From positions 1,516,406-1,580,405 of the forward strand of contig JACAXG010000107.1 in NCBI GenBank assembly GCA_018881555.1: 64,000 nt of DNA, in the 5' to 3' direction. The stretch comes from Amblyornis subalaris. Its lineage: Eukaryota > Chordata > Aves > Passeriformes > Ptilonorhynchidae. The position numbers and the translations under genes are program-made. Positions 49,077 to 60,124 of this stretch are shown here, piece by piece (position 1 is the stretch's first letter; every line of letters begins with the position of its first letter). Below the pieces are notes generated by a model. It did no database searches, was not told the DNA's origin, and saw only the letters and a program-made list of their open reading frames with translations.

Positions 49077-51901
49077 CCGCAGTTGTTCGTTTTCTCCATG
49101 ATCCTCTTCTGATTAACGTCAGAGGCATTTCTAAATTAACTCATGTTTATTGTGCAGAATGGGAAGCATTGCAGAACATCTACTTTCACTCCCCATCTGG
49201 TAACTAATGTATATCTGTGTTTTGATAACTGGGTCCCTGAGGGCCATTTCACAGTGGGAGTGAATGTACATTGCAAATAACTCCTGGTCATGGCCCAGGT
49301 TTTACACAGAAGCCATTGGATTGCACTTTCTCCCTGCTGTTCCTCCTAATTTCACCCAGATGTGAGACCCCAAGGTTCAACCTATAAGGCTGAGACATTT
49401 AAATTAACACATCTCATCTTTCACGGAATTTCCTAACCAAAAGACTCTGTGTGGGCTGTCTGGCTGCTGCTGGCTCCGAGGTACAATCAGCACAGTTTCC
49501 ACACCAGGTTTTATCTCCAGAATGGCAGAGGTTTGTGCCCATGGAAAGAACTATCTCAGCCTGTGCTACTCAGACTGATGAGTTTCCTGCATCTTCACTG
49601 CAAAGCCAGAAGTTGCACTGTGCTATCTCAAAGCTCTAGACTGACTGTGGAAGTGTGAGAAATTCATCATGGCAGGAACAGGAAATTCAGGGGAAAGCCG
49701 GTTTGCATGTGGGTGGTCAATCTGGCCACATGGAGGATTAGCAGGCATGTGGAACGTGTCCTGCAGGACTTTATTCTGCATGCCCAGCTCCATCACCCGT
49801 GGTGCAAGATAAACAAGAGTCTAATGGGATGGGTCTTCAAAAAAACCCAGTGTTTCTGCAGCCTGTTCATGATTTAGCCCAGGAAAAGGTAGTAGGAGAT
49901 GATGCCTGTGATCCAAGTTCATTTTCCTGCTGGGCTGTCTGCAGTCCGTGTGACAGAGGTTAAACACACACAGCTCATGATAAAACCTCTTCAGGACAGA
50001 ATTCAGCAGGACTTTGATGGGTTAAAGCAAACTGTAACACAGGCAGACACCAGCAAGACGCAGTGTTTACTGCAATCTCAAGGTATCCTTATTTTAGTAT
50101 AAGACATGTGCCTCTTGGGAGACTGCATCCTTTCCATGGAGGCAAAACGGACTTGCTGATCTTATAGATTTCTTCAATTTCAAAATATTGTGATTCTGTA
50201 ATAACACTGGCAGCACTTATTGCCAACAAAATAATGCATCTCAGAACAGCCTTTGTGGTTCAGCACTGAGCAGAAGCAATGGAAAACACACTGGAATAAA
50301 GCAACCCACTGTATTCGGCTTGCTGTGTTGCTAAGCTTTGCAATCATAGATTATGATGGATAGAAATTAGTGGTCTTTGCTTAATATTTATTGTCATTTT
50401 GTCTGCCTGCGCAGAGCAGAAGTGAGTGGTTGAATAGATCTTGCTTGAAAGGATGCCCAGTTGCTCTGGAGCTTCCTCTAAGCACTACTTTATTCTCTGT
50501 AAAATCCTGTTTGTGGTAATTTCCCCTCAGCAACAGCACAGCAGTGAATCNTAAGAGAATGAAGAAGTGACAGCTGATGCAGTGCTAAGGTTGAACCTTG
50601 ATTTCCAGCTAAAGTTTCATTTTAGATACTAGTCTCCATCAAGAGGTTCTGTTGTTTACTTTTAGGCAATTTGTTTCATGTCTCTCTGCTCCTTTTCCTC
50701 TACGTTGGTCAGGCTTGAATTTTCAGCAGTTGATCAACAGGTCTCAATGGACTCTGGTGAGAGATTCTCTGCAATACTGGCAGGACACCAATAAATAACC
50801 GTGTGCTAAACCTGAGCCTCGTTATCCTTTTCAGTGTTGATCNGAACGATGGGTTTTTAACTGTTGGAAGGGGAAAATGCAGAGGTTATGAGTCCTGGGG
50901 AGACCAGAGGGGAAGGTCGCACTAAAAATTTGGAGAAACAGTTTCAATCTCAGTTCATGGGGAGTTTCAATGCTAATAAAAACCAGTATAAGTTGCTACA
51001 CTTCTGTGTAGGAAATCAAATTCATATAACAGAGAAATAACTTGCTAGATAGTAGTGTGAGAAAACAACATTGAAGGTGAAATTTTACTAGGATGAGGGG
51101 GAATGGTGTAATCCTGGAGCAAAAAAGGGCACATTCCCTTCTGGGCAGCTTTAATGGGATGGCTGCATGTCAGTCTCAGGTGATAATTACTCTAATATAC
51201 TCATCTGGAGCCTTGTTTATGAGGCAGTGAATACAAAATACGAAGATCGTGAGAAGGACAATGGAAGATATAGAAAGCTACTGTGGAAGTCCTAGAATTC
51301 CTTTATCTAGAAAGAGGAATCTTGATTCAGTTGCCAAAATATGACTCTGTAGGAAAATTGAAGATGCCTTGTGCCGTTCTTAGCACCTGCAAAGGGCAGG
51401 CTGACTAAAAGTATACATCTAGATATCTGTACACAGGCATCAAAACATGGGTCTCTTGGTCTCAAGCTGGTCTCCATGTCAAGATATCATTTCAGCTGCC
51501 TGAACCATTCAGTATTCTGGTAGGGCATGGGTCCCCCAGAGGCCCAGTGTTATTTCTGTCAGCNTTATGAAGTGGTTCTGGCTACCTCAAACTCTTCAGA
51601 TTACCCTGAATACACATGTATATGACATTTACATAGAGAAACTCACCAGCTGGAGATCAGGCTACGNGTTTCCCTTCCTACTAGCACTACAAGTGCTGAG
51701 GGTTTTGCACTCCAAAAGGAGCATGACACTCCTGGAAAGACGGAGCCCCTAACAGCCTCCTAAATTGCCCTGTAGGTAGGCAGATCNCCACAGGTGAAAG
51801 CATCATCGAATGTGTTTTAAGATAAAAATTGCTTAGCAGGTCACCTCAAGACAGATTTGTGGCTCTCTGATGTTGTGGGTTTCCTTTCTAAGTGAAGATA
51901 C
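49077..51901. other. Unique DNA, no gene recognised
   Basis: About 2.8 kb. Overlapping frames of 61-69 codons at 49449-50102 have no recognised domains. The last five bases (gatac, 51897-51901) are the left target-site duplication of the following LTR. Confidence 0.5.
51897..51901. repeat. Target-site duplication, left copy (gatac)
   Basis: Five bases immediately before the LTR, identical to the five bases immediately after it (52675-52679). This is the footprint of retroviral integrase. Confidence 0.8.
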
Positions 51902-52674
51902 TGTCACGGTTTGGACAAACTTGGGAGGAAGACTCAAAGAGCCTTCTCTGCAAAAGATAGGGTCCTAATAACTCCCTTTCCCTCTCCTTGAGAATTCTTG
52001 GAGGAAAGTGAAAAAAAAATTACCTATTTAACAAACCAGCAGCTGGGGGGTGGGGGGGGTGCACGCAGCCACTGGGGGAAGGGAAAGGAAAATAAAAAAT
52101 GAATAATGTTAGATAATAAACCTCTCGTGGNGAAGACAACCTGGATGAATTCAGAACCCTTTTCTGGGTGTGTTTTTTCTGCTCTGTTTCTAGCTAGCTG
52201 CTTGAGTACGGAGTAGGCCCTCTCCAGGCCTAGGGTTCAGGTAGGCCCCAGAGTTCAGCAGNCTGTTGTAAAGTTCCAAGGGAAGAAGAAAAGAAAACTA
52301 GGATCCCAGGAGAAAAAAAGACTGTCTTCTTTCCATGCCTAAGGCAGAGGAGGGAAAAAGCCAAAAGTAAGTTTTAACTCCCTGCAATNTGAGTAAAAGC
52401 AGTGCTGAAAACTCACAGCAAAAAAAAAGGTGAAAGTGTCCCCTTCGCCTTCTGCCACACAGAAAAGCGGCCGGAGAAAGTTTTCTCCTGAGAAGCAGAG
52501 TTTCTCCCGAGAACCACAACAAAGCTAGCTGATAAAGAACCAGGAATGTAAACACCTTCGAAGAAAACCAAAACACNGTGCCCAGCTCCTCGAGCCAGCT
52601 TAAAGACACAGAGTTAATATTTTTCATTAAGCANGTGATTGGGATATANAGCATCATAAAGTCACCCTAGGACA
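51902..52674. mobile_element. Solo ERV LTR, 773 bp, with 5-bp target duplication
   Basis: The element begins TG in 'tgtcacggtttggacaaac' and ends CA in 'gtcaccctaggaca', and is flanked by the perfect duplication gatac, so the boundaries are firm. Neither retroviral genes nor a primer-binding site is present, hence a solo LTR. Orientation is not certain: 'TGTCCTAGG...GACTTTATGATGC' on the minus strand resembles the start of a passerine ERVK-type LTR. However, AATAAA hexamers (about 52090 and 52120) are seen only on the plus strand, in an unusual position. A G-rich run (52044-52060) lies inside. The 119-codon minus-strand frame is not a gene. Confidence 0.85.
52044..52060 (+). repeat. G-run inside the LTR
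   Basis: Six G bases, one T, then a longer G run followed by TGCACGC. It may support G-quadruplex structure and is prone to length error in sequencing. Confidence 0.6.
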
Positions 52675-52679
52675 GATAC
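52675..52679. repeat. Target-site duplication, right copy (gatac)
   Basis: Identical to 51897-51901; see the left copy. Confidence 0.8.
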
Positions 52680-52682
52680 ATT

Positions 52683-52798
52683 TCACAGAATACTGGAATT
52701 ATCAAAAGCTTTGGGTTTGAAGGCACCTCAAGGATCTTCTGGTTCCAATCNTCCTGCCGTTGTCAGGGACACCTTCCAATAGACCAGGTTGCTCCACT
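52683..52798 (-). mobile_element. CR1 LINE 3' end, adjacent to the LTR
   Basis: Inverted terminus 'tcacagaatactggaattat', then 'agctttgggtttgaaggcac', 'ctcaaggatcttctggttcc', 'cctgccgttgtcagggacac' and 'cttccaatagaccaggttgc'. The terminal repeat begins a few bases after the LTR's right duplication, so the LTR inserted at or next to the CR1 3' end. It is more diverged than most young copies. Confidence 0.82.
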
Positions 52799-55234
52799 CT
52801 TTTAGGAACCCTTTCCCAGGAAGAGAGTTTGTGCCAAAGCCACGACGAAAGCTGAGAATGATTTCTCCGCCCGAAGGGAGAAAGGGAGCCAATCTGTCAC
52901 ATTAGGCATTCACCTGCCTTCAGAGCATGAGCTTTTAGAATGACTAACAATGAATCAAATCCACTTGATAATGAACAGCTCATTTACCCTGCACTGAGCC
53001 TGTGTCTCCACCCCAGCACCACTGAACAGGTTTTCATGNGAACAGCTCACACAGAGAAAGGTTTTCAATCACAACTGGAGACCAGCGTGGATTTTTATTG
53101 ATCCAGGAGCTGCATGTGAGACTGTGTGTCATGTAAGAGTTTTGATGAAGATATCAGAACTGCTGTCACTCTGAACAGCACCAAAGGTTGGCTTGCTGAT
53201 CTCTAATCAAAGTTTTTGGGCATGCTTCAGTGACAAGGCCAGTAATTCAGAGCGAAAGTTCTCCACAGGGGCCAGTGTCATATCAATCTTATTTAACATC
53301 TACCTAAATGTTATTCCTGCTATCTACAATCAGTACACAAGTTCAGCTGCTCAGACAGACTACATCTTGTACCTCTTAGCTCCTTGATCATGTCAGTGAA
53401 TTATTCCTGTCATTTCCCCCACCTTTTTTCTCTACCTTTACTCTTGTCTGTCTTTAGACTTTTACTGTGTCATATTGAATTTAGCTTGAATTCCAGCTAG
53501 AGACAAAAAAAAAAAGCAGATTTGCTTTGTGAAATGCCTCACACAATTTCAGGGCGTCAAAGGGGAAGATCGACATTTGCTTGCTGAGAGTGAAATGTCT
53601 GCATGGAGACAACCCATCCCTTCTGCATTCACTCCCCATCCTCCCCCTTATGCTTCTCAAGAAAAGTGATACTTCATGATAAATTTTGTCACCGCGGAGT
53701 TTACTTGATAATATCATCTTTGGATAATGTTTTCCCAAGTACAAAGATTAATATGGAAAGAAGCATGGAGTTGTTTGTTAAGGGAGATATGTTTATTGGC
53801 ACTGCAAAACGGAACAGAAAAAGTAGGAGAATTGTGGTTTTCTTGCACAGCTAAAGCAGTGATGTGTGGGCCAAGAAAATCTTCAAAGTATTTCAAACGA
53901 ACTGATTTAACAATTGCCTGGTTATCTGCACCCACGGCTTTAACTCAGGAGGAGGCTTTGTAAAACTGCTCTTAAAATTTGAGTTATTGCCTCCATCAAG
54001 ATGGCTAAAAAGAACCAACTCATTACATTAAAGATTGTTAAATGTCACAACTGCATTGGGGTCTTATTGACCGTGCACCAGACTAATATAAGGAAAAAAT
54101 TTCAAGTAAATATGAAAAGCTAAATTACGACCTCAGAGCTAACACAGCCTAATCCACAACTTCAGTGTAAATATAATTCCTACTTCTTTGCCAAGAAGAG
54201 AGTTGTTCTTAAAGAAGCACATTTAGCATTTGTTTCAACCTCCATGTTTTTATAGTTTTCTAAAATCTGCCAAAAAAAGAGAAGCAAACCTGATAAAAAA
54301 AGTCGACAAAATAACAACTTATATTTTACCAATGATCGTTTGCATGTAATGGCTAATCAGCTCTATAAATTCCCACAACTCTGCTATTCTAGGTACTGCC
54401 AGGTTTTGCATAGGATGTACCGATTTTTATCAAGAGTGTGAATTCAAGTGAATAACTTTATTATTATCAGAGGTGTTGATTTTATTCAGATTTTGCAGTA
54501 ACAAATTTTCAGGAAATTTGTTAAAGCTGCATTCATATTCAAAACTCTTACTTTTAGAATTCTGTCAACGCAAAAAATGCTATTCCCTGTTAGTTATATA
54601 ATGTGCAGCTCATCTCACATAAAATCTAGAAATCTAAAAAATAAATAACTACATCTGAGCAGGTCACGCTGACCTTTCTTGATAGTCAGTAATGAAAAAT
54701 AGGCATTTTCAGAGGATGATTCATAAAATCTGTCTCATCTCCAGTTTTAGAATACCTAGAATTCCTTTTTTCTGTCCATTACATCCTTTCCTTGTAGGGT
54801 CAAATTCAGGTATGTAATGTACTGTTAAGATGTTTCAGTTGCAGCAGGTGGATCCTAATTCTCGATAATTTACAAGTTATTAGGAAGTTTTACACATATA
54901 AGACCTAAAGTTTGATCAGCAAGAACTTTAAGGACTCCTAAATTTGTATTTAGTCAGTAAAATCAGCAACAAAAAAATGTGTCCAAGAAATAATGCTGCT
55001 TCCTTCAAACACAGATTTCTGACGGATTAATAAAGCTTAGTGGGAGGATTTGATTTTCTTGGTTGTAGAAGTACNCTGGCATAGAAAATCAGGATGACTC
55101 CACAGACCAAATCTGTTAATTTTGAAGTATTTCTGTGTTTGAGTTGTGATGGAGTTTCCACACTGAGGATATCAACAAGTCTCAAAATTTACTGTATATT
55201 ATTTAAGATATATTTAAACATTTCATAGCAAATT
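52799..55234. other. Unique DNA, no gene recognised
   Basis: About 2.4 kb. A 7-bp hairpin (tttctcc at 52862, ggagaaa at 52877) occurs near the left edge and an A run at about 53505. Frames of 64-87 codons have no recognised domain. AT content is high from 54000 onward. Confidence 0.5.
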
Positions 55235-55302
55235 AGAAAAAAAAAAAGAAAAAATGGGTGAAGGAAAACAAACAAACAAANGAAAAGAAATAGAAAAAGA
55301 AA
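55235..55302 (+). repeat. A-rich low-complexity tract
   Basis: A runs interrupted by G, then AAAC units repeated about three times, then more A/G-rich sequence. No retroposon body was recognised upstream. Confidence 0.85.
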
Positions 55303-56699
55303 CTCCCCCTCTGTATTATGTGAAATGCCAAGTAAATTAGAAAACCAGTTTAAGAGCCAAGTCGTAAATATCTACTTTAGCAGCTTAAGACTGAGACATA
55401 ATAAAAACTTAGCTAGTGGTTTATTTAAATAAGGCAAGTCAAAACTGAAGGTATGGTTTATTTTTAAACACTGATGTTTTCCTTACAAACAGCTCAATTT
55501 CAAATTCCTAATTAATTTCAACTGTTCACAGAAGGTTCAGACTAAGCCTTAAAAATGTAGTAGTGTTCATTAAAAATTCCCGTGGGAATGCCATAAACCA
55601 ACACCGGAGGAAAATTNTGCTTGACTGTGAAAAGAGTACCTGTCACAGTTCTAAAAAGATGCTCTTGCTCCAANGGATTAAATGCTAATGCAGATCCACC
55701 TGGTAGGATCCCACGTGATCCAAAAAGTCTTGCTCTTTCCTCTAACTTTTGCTCTGGTTTGGTTTAACAATATTTTAACAGACTGCACAGCATCAATAAC
55801 ACAGAACTCCGACAGCTTTGGTTGCTCTTTGTCACTGTCCCTTTTTTTTTATTTAAGCTCTTCTTTAGCAGGGCTTGGTGGCCTCTTGGACTAAGAACTT
55901 GGAGGGTCACCTAACACAAATCCCAGTGGNGGTGACCCCTTCCTATATGAAGAAATTAAAACGTAACAAAGCTATTTCCAAAAGCCACCTTGTAATAATT
56001 ACGCTGTGGGTTTGCCCTCCTAACATAATTAGAGAAATATAACACATAGTCATACACATTTTCTCAATTATTCTAATCACATATGAGTTTTGTTAAAAGT
56101 CTAGCAAAAACTTTTCCGTGATCAACAGCAGCAGATCCAAACAATTTGGCAATTACTACTNTAAACCAGTCAAGCCAGGATATTCCAGNATTTTTAATAA
56201 AAAATAAAATAATTATTTAAAATGTAATTTTAATATCCTAAGGATATTTTTATGAAGAAAGGAATCTTTATTTTGTAAAATTTTGGTGCAACATGGTAGA
56301 TTCATTTTACTGATAAAAGCACAAAATTCAATTTTTCCTTCAGGATTTTTGCCTGGGCCATTGTAATTGAACAGGTACCTCCTGTCTGCTCTCATCACAA
56401 GTTCCCACAGACTTTATAATGGAATCTTGTCCNGTGTGCTAGTTCCAAACCTTCACCTCCATTTAGGCCTGGNATTAATTCCTGTTGTGATGGCTTATCT
56501 TATGCAAAATTCCTTCTTTGACAGTGNTTTGAGACATTTCACTGCACTCTTTAAGTCCTTACACCTTCTGTCCTAGAACCTCTGTCAGGTCCCCCACCTT
56601 GAGAGAGAACAGGGAGATTGCACACCTTTCACGTTGAAAATGAGAATACACTGATGTTGGGAGGAGGAAAAGAGCTGCCCAAGGATCAGCAGGCTACGT
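55303..56699. other. Unique AT-rich DNA, no gene recognised
   Basis: About 1.4 kb with no recognised exon or transposon; several N bases near 56160-56530. Confidence 0.5.
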
Positions 56700-56794
56700 G
56701 GGAGAAAGGGANAAAGGAAAGAAAAAGAAGAAATGATGGAAGGGGGAGAGATAGGGAGTGAGGGAAGGAAGAAAAGGAAGGGAAGGAAGGAAGA
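56700..56794 (+). repeat. Purine-rich GGAA/GAAA tract
   Basis: About 95 bases that are nearly all A and G, ending in GGAA-type tetranucleotide units. Such tracts can form intramolecular triplexes and are often length-variable. The minus-strand serine/proline/leucine-rich frame across it is an artefact. Confidence 0.9.
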
Positions 56795-57037
56795 CATCAG
56801 CTCTATCCAGACAGTAACATTCATAAAGCACAAGCTATCCAAGAGTTGGACATTTGAACAACATTTCTGGCTCAGCCAAGCAAAATATGTCTGTGCTCAT
56901 TTTTACTTCTAGGGTTGTTATTTTCTTCGCACATAATATTGCAAACTCCTTTTATACTTTTTAATCCTATTTTGTAGCTGTTCCTGTACTGCAGGCAATT
57001 TTGGATTATTTCTTCTCTTCCCCTCTCGAGTCTGAAA
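56795..57037. other. Unique spacer
   Basis: AT-rich sequence with no recognised feature. Confidence 0.4.
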
Positions 57038-57085
57038 ATCATATCTTTGATCATATCTTTGTGTCCCATCATATCTTTGTGTCCT
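57038..57085 (+). repeat. Short tandem array of atcatatctttg
   Basis: The 12-mer atcatatctttg is present three times: 57038-57049, 57050-57061 and 57068-57079. The second and third are each followed by tgtcc, giving two larger 18-bp-like units. A small slippage-derived minisatellite. Confidence 0.85.
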
Positions 57086-57109
57086 CTTGGTCCCTTTCCA
57101 GTGTGCCTC

Positions 57110-57290
57110 TGTCCTCACAGGAGCTAACAATAACTCTCAGTTTCACACAAATAGTGGTTATCCTTAACATATTGCTTCTCTCTCCTCCAGATCATTAATG
57201 AAGAAGTTAAGTAAGGCCAGGTCTTGTATTAATATCCTAGTTAAAATCTTCCTAAAGCTAAAATGCTGTTCTTTATCATCGATAATTCTG
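57110..57290 (-). mobile_element. Ancient CR1/L3-like fragment
   Basis: Words 'gagctaacaataactctcag', 'cttctctctcctccagatca' and 'ttaatgaagaagttaagtaa' followed by 'ggccagg' match the 'catcatccaagtcattaatgaagatattgaatag...ggcc' part of old CR1 antisense, the same part as in the 40330 copy. Boundaries are approximate. Confidence 0.5.
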
Positions 57291-59656
57291 TAATTTCTGT
57301 TGTGAAGATAACGAATTACACATTGAAACAACATAAACCCCCTCTCTGTCTGCAGTCTCTGTGACTGGTGAGTCNTTTGGAATATTCACTTACTGTGGCT
57401 GCATAGACGTGGCTGCAATCAGCTGGGTAACTTCCACTGAGACCTTCCCAGAGCTGCCAAGAGAAATCCTGGTGATGGAGCCACTCGCAGCTCTACNAGT
57501 CTGATCTGCAACACATGAGGGCCGTGGGGACCATTCCCCATTATGCTGGAAACAAGCAGTGCACTGACATCCAAGACCAGACTGGTTTAANTTAAATGGG
57601 AAATCAGAGGCTTCTGGGATCAGGACTGCATTATCTCCACAGACGTAGAGCACAGTTTCATTTTTTCATCAATCTGCTTACATTAAATCTGAAACAGCTG
57701 AAATTTGCAAGTCTTTCATTCTCCTTGTATAATCATTCAGTAGGAGTTACCAAAGTTCTCACCAGAATTTGCCTTTTAACTTATGTTTCTCTTCTGCTGC
57801 CGTGGTCAGTATTCCAACACAGAGATATATTCCATTACAGGTCTTCTGGTAATAGGTTTCCCTGNTGAAAAAGCATGGGATGTAGCCATTTATTTCTACA
57901 TGAATGTATCTTTTATATCACCATTTCCTATAAAATAGGGTTTTTTTCAGATGTGTTATTCACTTATTTAGGAAAGTAAGAGATTTGGGTGAGGATTTGT
58001 GNATTTGCTTTGAACATGTGGGTTTTTTAACTCAGTCCGGGAAATACTGTGTGAGAGCCTTCATTGAATTCAATGGGAGTTGTAGTCTCTACTTAAAGTN
58101 TTTCTGCACAACTTCAAGACTGTGCCAGTGAGCAAGAAACATAGACTGCTTGCTAATTCCCATCTGGAATCTGATCCAAATACTATTAAATTCATGGGTT
58201 TTTTCCCTAAGGAGCCAACAGTCCAAAGCCAGGTGTCATTAAGTGCATTTAATCAAGTTCATGTTGAAAATGATAATAGTTTTCCTTGAGGATAATTAAT
58301 AGGAAATGTGAATCATTTAAAAAAAAATCCCAAACTGTAAATAATGCTTCTCAATGTGGTTCATGACATCTGGGTAGATGTTTTTTTCTATTCTTAGAAT
58401 GGCAAGTCTGACATCTGCTGTCGTATAAAAAGGATTTATTTAGGATTAAGTCTATGTTACACTACAGTGCTGTAAAGACATAAGAAGAGTGCCCGTGTTT
58501 GCCATCTCCATATTTTAAGTGACAAATCAAATAAATAGGACAGAAACTGGAGCAGCTCAGCTCTTCACGGAGTAAGGACTTAAGGGACCCGCCATGATTT
58601 TTCTGCTCATCCTTAAANGATATTATGTGCTCCAAATCCTTGCTGAATGACATTTCTCTGACTTTTGTGTGGCTACACACATTGCAATGGTTGGATCCTG
58701 CAGTCTGTACANTCTCAGCAGCTTTGGGATAGACAGGGGGAGAGAGGAAGGTTTGTTTAACAGCACAAGNCAGGGTTGGTAGCAAAGCTGAGGCAGCGAG
58801 CTGGAGCTTGTGGGCATCCAGCCCTGCTCTCTGCACTTTGCAACCTCTCCTCAACGGGGCTGGTCCATCCTCTCACCTCTGCACTCTTCCTGGGGTCTGG
58901 ATGTGAGCAGCCTGATTGAGCTTGATGACTGACCCTGCTCCTCCCTGAAGCCCTAAGCCATCCCGGTGCTGCTCCTCCTACGCTTTATTTTCCTACACAG
59001 CGGTGCCAGCTTAGTGTTTAATTTTGTTTCATTAGAAGAAAATTATTTTTTAATTATATTTCATTATTTCTCTTAATATTTTCGAGACTGGTGCTGACAG
59101 AGGCTTAACGGAATCCAATCCCTTTTTCATTAGGNAGCATCTCTTGCATTCCCCTCACATCTCCATTGCAGGCTGCCACAGGCTGCATGCACAGCACTGG
59201 CGGCCTGGGCAGGCACTCAGAAACACCCTGCTCATCTCAGGAGTGGTGTAATTGAGGGTAAACACAAATCAGTGCTGTTTGCCCACTCCTAGCCTGGCTA
59301 TTGCAGGTCTGTCCCACTTCTCCCTGTGTAATCTGGGTGGCTTTTCCTGACTNAACACCAAACTCCTGCTCCAGGGGGCAGAAGAGGTTTGCTGAAATCG
59401 TGGCAGTTCTCTGGCACCTCTGCTGTCTCCCATCCATATCCAACTGTTTTAGCAAGGACTGAGGGTTTGTTTGCTCAACAATCATGTAATTCATGCTTTC
59501 TAAATTTACAGAATTTACCTGGAATTTGTCATTCAGAAGCTTTTCAGGCTTTTATGTGAGTATAATNATGCGTTTTTCTGTAATACTGTTTTAAGGTTTC
59601 TGAAATCAGGGAAAGAGTTCATTTTTAGGTTCCTTTCAGCTTCTCTCCTGGCTGGC
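57291..59656. other. Unique DNA; two stop-poor minus-strand frames without identity
   Basis: About 2.4 kb. Minus-strand frames of 87 codons (57390-57653) and 130 codons (58462-58854) are open but contain N codons and show no domain I recognise. The second is the longest non-transposon frame in the window. A perfect 14-bp palindrome (cattgaattcaatg) lies at 58062-58075. Composition is GC-richer at 58790-59000 and 59160-59420. Confidence 0.45.
58062..58075. repeat. Perfect 14-bp palindrome cattgaattcaatg
   Basis: The sequence equals its own reverse complement and continues as 'ggagttgtagtctc'. The neighbourhood resembles a 'cattgacttcaatgggagtt' phrase I associate with old sauropsid repeats, which would make this a repeat remnant; that link is weak. 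Confidence 0.5.
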
Positions 59657-60124
59657 TGTGATGGGTTGACCTTGCCTGGCTGCCAGATGCCCGCCAAAAC
59701 TACTCTATCTGCCCCCTCCTCAGCTGGATAAGGGAGAGAAAATATACTAAAGGGCTCTTCAGTTGAGATAAGAACAGGGAGAGACCACTCAGCAAATACT
59801 GTCACAGGCAAAACAGACTAGAGTTGGGGGAAATAATTTAATTTATTACCAATCAAATCAGAGTAGGATAATGAAAAATAAAAAGTAATCTTAAAACACC
59901 TTCCACACATCCCTCCCTTCCTAATGGGTTTAAATTTATTCCTGAATTCTCTACCTCCTCCTCCTCCTCCTTCCTGCCGGCAGTGCGGGGAGGTGGGGAA
60001 TGGGGGCTGCAGGTCCATCTTGGAGCTCTGTAGGACACAGAGGAGGCTTCCAGCAGCTTCTCAGAAGCCACCCTTGTAGCCCTGCCCCTCCTCNGACAAA
60101 ACCTTGACACGCAAACCCAGTACA
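59657..60124 (-). mobile_element. ERVL-type LTR, internally shortened
   Basis: On the minus strand it begins TG in 'tgtactgggtttgcgtgtca' and ends CA in 'ggtcaacccatcaca'. On the plus strand the order is 'tgtgatgggttgaccttgcc', 'ctggctgccagatgcccgcc', 'gataagaacagggagagacc', 'gtcacaggcaaaacagacta', 'taatttaatttattaccaat', a CTC-repeat patch (59957-59973), 'ggaggcttccagcagcttct' and 'cttgacacgcaaacccagta'. TTTATT at 59842-59847 gives AATAAA on the minus strand. Longer relatives of this LTR carry several hundred more bases between the CTC patch and the 'cagcagcttct' part, so the copy looks internally deleted. Flanking bases (ctggc and gcgac) do not form a target duplication. Confidence 0.8.

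Noticed and set aside
52298..52657. 119-codon minus-strand frame
   Set aside because: Entirely inside the 51902-52674 LTR; LTRs of this kind do not encode a protein here.
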